NCBI GenBank assembly: GCA_916700875.1
Contig: CAKAKS010000066.1
Location: 7,781,743 to 7,845,742, forward strand
Source of the DNA: Sebastes aleutianus
Taxonomy: Eukaryota > Chordata > Actinopteri > Perciformes > Sebastidae
Direction of reading: 5' to 3'
DNA length: 64,000 nt
Part shown: piece by piece, positions 55,985 through 64,000 of the stretch
Layout: the number at the start of each line of letters is the position of its first letter
Numbering within the stretch: position 1 is the first letter of the stretch
Program-made: the position numbers and the translations under genes
Notes under the pieces: model-generated
What the model was told of the DNA's origin: nothing
The model's database searches: none
Seen by the model: the letters and a program-made list of their open reading frames with translations, nothing else

Positions 55985-56250
55985 CCGACAGACAAAACAC
56001 ACACATACACACACCGCAAATCATTCTTGTGAGGACCAACCGGTGACTGGCATTAATAATATTCACCCCTTTAACCACACAGTACTTTAATTACTTCACC
56101 CCAGCTTTAGTCTAACCCTAATTCTAACCCATAGCCCTCATATGTGTCACCAAGACCAATAAAATCTCACTTTAGGAAACTTACATGCCTCTAAAATCTG
56201 GCCTCACAGGGATAGAAGTACGAAAACACACACACACACACACACAGACC
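55985..56250. repeat. CA-microsatellite-linked repeat cassette
   Basis: A block with CTTGTGAGGACCAACCGGTG, AACCCTAATTCTAACCCATA and GGCCTCACAGGGATAGAAGT lies between CA tracts at about 55990-56013 and 56225-56247. I recall this pairing of a GTGAGGACC/GGCCTCACAGGGATAGAAG block with CA runs as a repeated fish sequence. Confidence 0.6.
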
Positions 56251-57337
56251 GGTGGGAATCATTTCTGTGTGTAATTTTTCCCCATTCGCTGCCGGTGGAG
56301 CGGGCTGTTTGATTGGTTGCTGCAGTGATAGATGCCTGGCCAGTTTTCTGATTACTACAATCTTCGATCTCCAGGGCCCAACATAATCAGAATAAATGTC
56401 CCCCTACTGTAGAGGGAATAAAGGTGTGTGTGAAAGAGAGAAACAGGGATAGAAGAGAAAATAGGTACGAGTGTGTGCTGTGTGAGTGTTTGCACAAGAG
56501 TGAGTGACAGATGGTTTGTGTGTGTGGCATTGATGTAGCAGGACAAATTGATTTTGGTTTGTTTTTTTGGTTACTTTTTCCCCAACTCACTGTTTTGTTG
56601 CTTTACACAGTCAGGTGTTTTTTAGGAATTTCTTGTTGCTTTTAATCATTTTGACACTTTCAAATCACAGCAGGTGACCGTGTTTGTGAAACGCAAGATT
56701 GAGTGATAAAGTGTCAAGCGATCCATCACTACATATAATCCATCAGTTTAGTATTTGACTTAGAAGTGTGTCTTTTGCTACAGTGAAGGAGGGCAGCCTG
56801 TCTTTAAAACAACAGGAGAGACAAAAAAAAATAACTGTGATATATTTTTAAGGCAGTTGACAAATCTGAGGACAGTTTGATGAAACGAGTGGGTGGCTAT
56901 TTTTTTCTTCTTCTTCTTCCAGTCATCACTTGCAATACAAACCCACTATTTATTGTTGCTGTGCAGCTTCAAACTCATTCATCATGAACCACGAGTCAAT
57001 TTTGGTATCCACTCAAAAACGATGCATGGTGATGTTCGGGATATTGCTCGACTGTCAGCGTTTTGTCTGCAGGCATCGAATGAGGCTGGTTACCGCGCCA
57101 GACGACATCAATCATCAGGAAAACTGATTTGCAAGTTGAAAACACACAACTTGAGATATTTGTCACTTACCCCTCGTGTCCAACAAAAGTGGTTCTAATA
57201 TATTCTGTGAGGCATTTACAGGAAAAAGAAGAGATGGGCTTTAGTTGTGTTCTTTTAGCAGACTAATCTGTCTTTATTAAGCAGAATTATCCTTTTTTTC
57301 CTCGTTTGTTTGAATCTTCTCTGTTGCATGCTCATAG
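56251..57337. other. Unassigned DNA
   Basis: No gene or named repeat. It contains a CTTCTTCTTCTTC run near 56907-56920. Two overlapping open frames over 56893-57198 in different + frames show no domain. Confidence 0.4.
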
Positions 57338-57842
57338 TTTTAAAGGGGACATATCATGCTCATTTTCAAGTTCATACTTGTATTTTGGGTTTCTACTAGA
57401 ACATGATTACATGCTTTAAAGTTCAAATAACACATTATTTTGCTCATACTGTCTGTCTGAATATACCTGTATTCACCCTCTGTCTGAAATGCTCTGTTTT
57501 AGCGCCTGTCTCTTTAAGACCCCCTCCTCCACAAAGGCTCATCTGCTCTAATTGGCTAATGAGAGAAAAATGGTGCACCTTTGCAAAGGTAGTTCTCACG
57601 CTGTGGGTGGAGATACTCATCAGATGGGGGCGGTATATTCTAATGAGCCTTCATGTGACATAGGAAGGGGAGCCAATTCTGAATTGCTTGTTGAATCACA
57701 TGTTTTCTGATCTAAACAGCCCACAAAGAACTGACTGGGGTGTCGTATTTCACAGTTTGTGGGTTGGTAGGCACTCCAGATACCCAGATGTATGTGCACA
57801 AGCACTGAAAAAGTGAGATTTTTATGACATGTCCCCTTTAAA
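57338..57842. mobile_element. Complete TTTAAAGGGGACATATCATG-ended MITE, 505 bp
   Basis: The left end TTTAAAGGGGACATATCATG and right end TATGACATGTCCCCTTTAAA are near-perfect inverted repeats of about 20 bp. If TTAA is the target duplication, as in piggyBac-type elements, the element proper begins AGGGGACAT. A hAT origin with a different duplication cannot be excluded. The interior is non-coding. The left end of a relative is at 4672. Confidence 0.85.
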
Positions 57843-58369
57843 TGACCAAGTACTGTTGTTTCTCTGCGTGTACTAAAATCCATATTCAGTTAATGCTGCG
57901 ATAACAATCTCTTTCCTGTTTTACCACACATATTAACACATTTACATCAATAGATACATAATATAAACACAGATGGTTACTTGGTATTACAAAACTGTTG
58001 TGTTTACCTACAGTAACTGGCAAGACTCCATTGCAGTTGATAACCTAATCAAACCTAAAGTTCTCTACATCAAACTTCATCAAAAAGACATCAGACAGGC
58101 TTATGAAGTCCTTCAGTAATAAGTTGTGATGAGATAACAAACACTACTAAACTATTTTCAGGAAAAAGCAGAGACAGGAGATGTCAGTTATGTTTATAGG
58201 CTGAAGCCTCACGCAACAGTTTTACAACTAGCGCTCTCTTTGCTATAGATACTCTTTCTTGTGATGAAATATTTTAAGAAAGAAAGCTTGAAACCATAAT
58301 TAGTTATGATAATTGTAGCATTTAGTGCGACCCATTGGCAAGTATGTTTTTTTGTGTGTATAATCACCT
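57843..58369. other. Unassigned AT-rich DNA
   Basis: No feature recognised. It may include outer parts of the MITE that follows. Confidence 0.35.
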
Positions 58370-58640
58370 GAAAATAAGAATTGTTGTGTTTTCGCTACCT
58401 TAGATTGAGCCGTTTATATCTACATACGGAGCGGGTTCTCTTCACAGAGCCGGCCGCCATGTTGCTACGGTAGCCCAGAAGGGGCAAACCAAACACTGGA
58501 TCTATATTTGGCCATTCATGTATTCACATTTTCGCTTCGGCCACCGTAGTTCTCCTACATGCTTGGCATACTGGAGAAGTTTAAGTTGTTTGCAACCTCA
58601 CCACTAGATGCTGCTAAATCCCACACACTGTACCTTTAAA
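58370..58640 (-). mobile_element. TTTAAAGGTACAGTGTGTGGG-type MITE, inverted copy
   Basis: Read on the - strand it begins CTTTAAAGGTACAGTGTGTG then GGATTTAGCAGCATCTAGTG, GTGAGGTTGCAAAC, CATGTAGGAGAACTACGGTG and CAACATGGCGGCCGGC. It matches the start of 43313-43570. The far end is not clear. Confidence 0.75.
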
Positions 58641-59814
58641 GTACAAAGAAATCTAGCTTTTTTCACATAAAAACACATTAATTAGCAATTACAACGAACC
58701 AATGTGACCATACATTTGTAGGTTGGATGTACAGTACACTAACTGTAGGAGAGTAGTTCTTTCCTGCATACATGTGAGAGAGCATGGATGATTGTGACTG
58801 AAAGTTTTATTGATACAGTCATTAATAACAATACAAAATAAACACTTAAAGAAAAGTCTATCATGGTGTAAGCTGTATTCTTACATTCATGTGTTATTTA
58901 ATGCCCTTAGATTCCCTTTGACGGTGATCTCTCACTTTTTAAGCAATGATGTAATAGAGTCAAACATACACACAAACACCTCTGACCCACCTTTTTAGAT
59001 CTAAATCAAGCTCTTGGCATCACATGGATCAATATTTATAAAATCAATATTTATTAGCCTTGAATCGACTGTGGTGTCAACTTAAGCATGTTGAATTGAT
59101 CAAGATATTGGAGCGTCACCTTTAACACCTCAGTATTTATGGTGTGAGTATGAATAATGGGTAGCAGGAGGCCGAGGCTAAAATAAGCAAGGCTGCAGGT
59201 TTAAATCTCAGTCTCATTTTGATGAAGGAACCAACAGATTCACAGCAAAAATATGGAGTGTAAAAAGCCCCTAGTTGTTGCCAGCAAATACAGAACTAAT
59301 AGCCTGCCATACTTGTCAACTGGCAAAGCTGCATTTGTGTATGGGTTTAATTAAGGCAATACTTTGAATCAATATTGAAATCATCTTTATAAAGGTGTTT
59401 CTCGCCAAGACCTTTGGAAGCGACATAAGAAGAGAGGGGGTTGTGAGGAATAGAGTAACAGGGAGTTGGAAAACCATAATGTAATATTGATTAATTATTG
59501 ATTGCTTTGGAGAAATTCTTTTTTCCCTCTTTTAACAACCCAGCCAATCTATAAGGAAATAAATAGTCTCTTTTCTCTCACATTTGACTTTCATTTTTAG
59601 CCACAAACAGAGAATGAACTACTTTTTGTAAACTTTTTCAACTGCCTGCATAAAGTTGTTTATCAACCGTTAACTATTTAACCTCTGTCTCTTTAACACA
59701 TTCACACAAGCTTCCAGTTTTAGCTAGCTGGCCTAGCTTGCTTGCTTCCATATTTTTGAGTACATTGCCAAACTTCGCAGCACAAGACTCCTCCTAAATG
59801 TTGAATGTTGTAAA
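58641..59814. other. Unassigned AT-rich DNA
   Basis: No gene or repeat recognised. AATCAATATTTATTAG and AATCAATATTTATAAA are near-duplicates around 59028-59056. Confidence 0.4.
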
Positions 59815-60475
59815 GACATCGACATCTTCTGAAAACATTTTAAGCGAGAAATAAGCTATGTCACTGCTGAATCTCGTTCCATTTTAGAACTAGATCGCCT
59901 AGTTTGACAGCTTGGTCCAAGTTTCGTGAGCCAGGCGGGTTCATTTGCGTAAATACAGACTGTAGCAACTTCAGGAAACAAACTAAAAGCCACTGAGAGG
60001 CTGCGGTCGGCCCTGTTTGCTTGTGCGACGCGCTACCAAAATGATGCACTGAGATTAAAAAAATATGTTTAACAAAATCGTATTTAATGAAAGTGATCAA
60101 CTTAATCAACAGCGATCAAAAGAAAATAGCAGTCAACGAAATATACAGCGACCCAAATATGCCAAATCATCACGATTATACAATAATAAATGGCAATGTC
60201 CCAAACACTACGAATACCAGTACCAAAGAATATAAACTGTCACAAACCTAATTAACATTACTACAAACATTACTCCTTTCTGAAATCCTTCATGGTTTCT
60301 ACACAGACCCACTCCAACTCGCCGCAACACTCCCACCATGCACTGGGCGACTGCTTCTCCTGCTCTCCGTAGGAAATGAACGGAAAGCGCTGAGACGCCC
60401 TCCGTCGCCCGATCTGGTGGAAATGTCACTTGCGTTTGTAGGGCTGGCCCTCTGCGGCCCAGCCAAAAATAAAGT
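59815..60475 (+). repeat. Interspersed repeat family B, second copy, interrupted
   Basis: ACATTTTAAGCGAGAAATAA, GCTGAATCTCGTTCCATTTT, GATCGCCTAGTTTGACAGCT and TGGTCCAAGTTTCGTGAGCC (59835-59935) match 45660-45760. TTTGTAGGGCTGGCCCTCTG (60435) matches 45892. In between, about 490 bp differs from the first copy, including a more CpG-rich part (60290-60430). Either this copy has an insertion or the other a deletion. Confidence 0.6.
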
Positions 60476-60710
60476 ATGTAACATGTATGCACTGAGGGCA
60501 GAGAGAAACAAGGAAGGAGAGAAGGAAGGAAGGGAGGAAAAGAGTGGTGTGTATGAGTCATAGAAACTATCGCGGCGTTAGTGTGTGTGTTGGTCATCGC
60601 TGTTTGTGTCATCGCATGTGCACAATATCGTGAAAGAGAGAAGAGCGTGTTTATGAGGAGTGTGTGTGAGCAGAAGAGGGTGTACGAGAGAGGGGTAGAG
60701 TGTGTTTGTG

Positions 60711-60745
<35 letters not shown>

Positions 60746-61519
60746 GTGACAGTGACTCTAATTGCTCTTCACCTCTACTTCAAAAGCTTTTAGCCCGGTC
60801 AGCACTCAGCCAATCAGAAGGCTCGCACAAAAGAGCCAGTCGGAGAGCAGAGGAGAGCGCCGAGGCAGGACTGTCTCTCAACTAACGGGATTACCTTCAC
60901 ACTCTCTCTGTCATACTGTGCTGAATGCCGTGATACACAACCCAAATTAGCTAAATGAAGTGACAAAACCGGTCACTTTCTATGATTTCTGCTCCCCTGT
61001 CTCTCTCCCAGCAGCCTGAACACTGATTGGATTCATTGTGGATTTTCTCTTTCCCTCTGTTTTTTTTTTTAGTATTCCTCTCACCGCTCCCTACCCTCCT
61101 CCTCCTCCTCCTCCTCCTTTCACAGCACTCATTTCATTTGCATTGATAAGTATGTTTCTCAATTTGGGGAATAAAGAATAAGTGTCTGAAACTGCCTCCT
61201 GCTATCTCGACGCAGCTGTGAATAAGCCAGCTACAAAGCTGGAATAAATGCGTTTGCAATTACAGAGGAGAAAGAGAGAAAAAGAAGACAGAAAGCTTCA
61301 GCTGTCAGCCAGATATGTGTGCGCCTCATTTCTTTCTCTCTCAGTCGCACAAATTCAAAGATGCTTCACTCCGTATCACTGTCAGAAAATAAACAAAATT
61401 GCCAAAGCGGTTTACATTACAATGCTCAGTGATAAAGAATACACACAAATCAATATAATGAGATTTTTCCAATGACCTTTCAGTCGCTCCACCATCTGTC
61501 ACTGAAGAAATTCTGGTCA
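60476..61519. other. Unassigned DNA with TG and CCT microsatellites
   Basis: (TG)n with TTTG interruptions at about 60699-60747; (CCT)n at about 61095-61118. Purine-rich near 60500-60545 and 61260-61300. No gene. Confidence 0.6.
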
Positions 61520-61930
61520 CACTTTATTTTACCGTACACATAATAAGCTGTACTTTGGACTTAATTAGACCAAAACTAGAAATGTGTTCTTTAAGTAAAC
61601 AGTAAACAAACACAGTTAGACTCTAATTAGACACCTAAAATATGCTGTAATCAGAAACCGCATATAATGCTGTATTAGACCCATAATATGCTATACTAGA
61701 CATTATTATACCCAATTATACTCTAATTAGGAACAAAATAGGAGATCCTAATACACAATTAGACATCATTTTACAAGATCATAGTCTAATTATAAATCAA
61801 ATACAATATCACATCAGATCCAAAGTATGCTGTAATTAGACACCGCATCAACATGGGCCTATCACAGCTTAATTAGACAACACAGGCTGTAATTAGACAC
61901 ATTTAATGTCATATTATATCGATCATAGCC
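61520..61930 (+). repeat. Degenerate repeat built on TAATTAGAC
   Basis: TAATTAG occurs at 61562, 61624, 61723, 61832, 61870 and 61890, with near matches (CAATTAGAC, TATTAGACC, TAATCAGAAACC, TAATTATA) at about 61646, 61673, 61757 and 61787. A longer shared string is TATGCTGTAATTAGACACCGCAT-like (61641 and 61827). Spacing is irregular, 20-50 bp, so it is an old tandem repeat or a clustered motif. Confidence 0.7.
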
Positions 61931-61989
61931 TTCATAATAGTCAGAAAAAATAGTGCTCAAAGAGAAACAAACAAAAGAAAACACGATTT

Positions 61990-62185
61990 TCAACCAGGAG
62001 ACCCGTGTTTGTTTAGTTTTATTTTGTTACATTAGTGACGTTTGTCACGTGTTTTCCGTACGGACGTTACGTTGTTTCTGTACGTGTTTTATTTAGTTTA
62101 CGTACTTGTTTTATGCCTAACCATGACGTTTTCCCTTAACCTAACTAAGTGGTTGTTGGCTAATCCTAAGTGAATGGCTTTGTTG
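61990..62185 (-). repeat. Interspersed repeat family E (copy 2, inverted)
   Basis: The reverse complement contains CCACTTAGTTAGGTTAAGGG, AAAACGTCATGGTTAGGCAT, AAGTACGTAAACTAAATAAA, CACGTGACAAACGTCACTAA and CACGGGTCTCCTGGTTG, matching 36745-36903. It is about 30 bp longer in the middle, around TAACGTCCGTACGGAAAACA. Confidence 0.7.
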
Positions 62186-62427
62186 CTCCCTGCTGGTACT
62201 GCATGTTAATACAGGCGAGTAATATTCACGTCTCTTTGAGGCAAAACATGACACTAATACGCTGTCCTCTGGTGGACAGGCGGGTTTATTACACTCTTTG
62301 GCATGATATCGGGTTGCACTCTGTCATGGCTTTAGGACAGTTGAATATAATGAAACCAATCTTTAATGGTTTTAGTAAATTAGTAAATATTAGCGCTAGC
62401 AATGTCAGATGTCGGTCGATCCACTAT
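62186..62427. other. Unassigned DNA; may be the 5' part of the following repeat
   Basis: The 131-codon open frame that spans 62170-62565 crosses into a known type of repeat and is not a gene. Confidence 0.4.
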
Positions 62428-62645
62428 TTTGGTCGAGACGGAAATATCTCAATAACTATTGACTGGATGACCATGACATTATGGTCCCCTCACTTTTTCT
62501 CTAGTGCCATCAACAGGACAGCAATTGTGGTTTTGACTGAAATGTCTCTGGATAGATTGCCATGAAATTTGATACTCATTCATGCCGCCCTCAGGATGAA
62601 TTTAGCTTTTTATCTGTAGCGCCATCATCAGGTCAAAATCTTCTC
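62428..62645 (+). repeat. Abundant fish repeat (TATTGACTGGATGACCATGA type)
   Basis: ATATCTCAATAACTATTGAC, TGGATGACCATGACATTATG, TTGACTGAAATGTCTCTGGA, ATTGCCATGAAATTTGATAC, CTCAGGATGAATTTAG and GCGCCATCATCAGGTCAAAA are the body of a repeat that I recall as very common in teleosts. It carries a loose internal duplication (AACTATTGACTGGATGACCATGA versus ATAGATTGCCATGA). Confidence 0.75.
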
Positions 62646-64000
62646 TACGAGCCGAGGACAACTTTGTAGCTGCAGTTACAGTGGATGAAGTCATTGCAGT
62701 ATCCTTTTTCTGTACTGTAGAAAAACCTAGAGCTGGTTTCACTAAAATGTATGAATACTTTATTCCCCCCGAAAGATTAGTTCCTCTAGATGACATTTTG
62801 CAGCTCCAACTTTAAGTAAAACCCAAATTATTGTTGTGTTACTAAGCAACAACGTAACTTACCCACAAACTGGACACACACACACTTCACGATTTAAAGA
62901 TTTTCTAAAGCGTTAACCACTTCAGTATCTCATAATCAGTTTTCTAATTCCTCTGCAGCTGTGGGCGTTTACTCGATAACTATGAAGTACTTTTCCAATT
63001 TATCCTTTGATAAAGTTGCCTTTGTGAAATCTCATTTCCCCCTCGGTCTAACTGTTTCCTCCACAGTATTACATTACCTATCTAACACCTCTACTCCTCC
63101 ATCCACCCTCTCCTTTTCTCTCTGGATCTTCACCTCAGCTTCTTTCTCTCTCTCTCTGTCTCTCCCTTCTTCTTTCTCTACCATATTTTTCTCTGTCTGC
63201 CTCCTTTTTGGTTTCTCTGTCTCTCTTTTTGCCACCTCCAACTCTCTACTGATTAACAAAGAGAGGAGAAAAGACAGAAGGGAAAAAACAGTTGGTAGAT
63301 TGGTGGGAAAGTTCAATTAAACTGCGGGCCTCTGGGCTTTTGTATTGGCGTGTATGTGTGTGCACGCCTTTGTGTTTATGGCTGTGCATGCTGCTGTACT
63401 GTGTGTGTGTATGTGCGAGTATTGAAATGTGTGTAGGTATGTGTGCACGCTTTGCATCTCTGCTGGTGTGTGTTTCAGTCTCAGCTCTCCAGGATTAGTT
63501 TTTCCTCCTTAATCAAGTGAGAGAGAAGCCCACAGGTAATTATAGCTTCTCTCTAAAAACAACAACTGGGCTTTTGCTTTCCTGTTGGACTCCATCACAG
63601 TCAAATAAAGACACTGCTAGCTACAATTGTAAAGGACAAGCAAAGTCACAAAGTTGTTTCTATCATACTGCAGCATGACGTAAAAAGAAGAGCTCTTTTA
63701 ATTGTGCTAACTGGACCGAATGTAGTGTTTCACATGCAGGGAGGATGTGTTGTGTCTCATCAGTTTAACATATAAAACCTGATTTAACTTAACGAAGCTT
63801 TCTTGTGAGTTTTTAAATCATGTTGTTCATGCATCTGTCTCTTATATTAGGCCTATAGATGTTCGAAATTAAATCAGACAAACAGCATACATAGATAAGA
63901 TATGAATAATGTTAATCAACAGCACAGCTGTCATTTGAGTCGACAGTTGAGGGGTTGTTTGCTCGTGCTGGCAGGTCACTGTTTATAATTTGACAGAACC
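62646..64000. other. Unassigned DNA with pyrimidine-rich and TG-rich tracts
   Basis: About 63090-63240 is C/T-rich with CTCTCTCTCTCTGTCTCTCC. About 63340-63475 is TG-rich but imperfect. No gene, RNA or named repeat is seen to the end of the window. Confidence 0.5.

Noticed and set aside
62170..62565. 131-codon + strand frame
   Set aside because: It overlaps a dispersed fish repeat, so the frame is incidental.

Overview
The window looks like vertebrate, specifically ray-finned fish, nuclear DNA, most likely from a percomorph. It is AT-rich and carries many (TG)n/(CA)n microsatellites. It is littered with short non-autonomous DNA transposons of types familiar from teleosts (hAT-like ends, TTTAAAGG-ended MITEs, a Tc1-type transposase remnant), retroposon tails and a LINE 3' end. 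I find no exon chain, no intact host protein gene, no RNA gene and no promoter that I can defend. The stretch reads as intergenic or large-intron DNA. The assignment rests on recalled repeat families, not on a search.

Layout. 1-5577: repeat-rich DNA with a truncated interspersed repeat, a decayed LINE 3' end, a 139-bp MITE, an 815-bp hAT-like element, a retroposon-like repeat and a TTAA-flanked MITE fragment. 5578-15163: one 9.6-kb tandem array, the outstanding object here. It is T-rich and G-poor on the + strand and has at least three nested levels: ~11-13 bp CAGACATTTTT-like sub-units; monomers of about 139, 152, 164 and 190 bp grouped into a 645-bp tetramer; and a 3,955-bp super-unit repeated in tandem. 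15164-35200: retroposon tail, TG tracts, an ~844-bp imperfect palindrome (18147-18990), three hAT-like elements whose 8-bp target duplications can be read (7/8, 8/8 and 6/8 matches), and a 5'-truncated Tc1-like transposase with the last catalytic Glu changed to Gln. 35200-48100: three copies of one ~625-bp interspersed repeat family (a fourth starts the window), more MITEs, and a cluster of long TG tracts including one of about 178 bp. 48100-64000: mostly unassigned DNA with further MITEs, microsatellites, a G-rich GGT tract, a TAATTAG-rich degenerate repeat and a few AT-rich segments that have the look of conserved non-coding DNA.

No set of genes works together here. What the window records is transposon turnover and local tandem amplification. 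The best candidate for something undescribed is the hierarchical array at 5.6-15.2 kb. Each monomer carries a polypyrimidine-CAG (splice-acceptor-like) string on the + strand and an AATAAA on the - strand, so transcription through it could have strand-specific consequences. That last point is inference.
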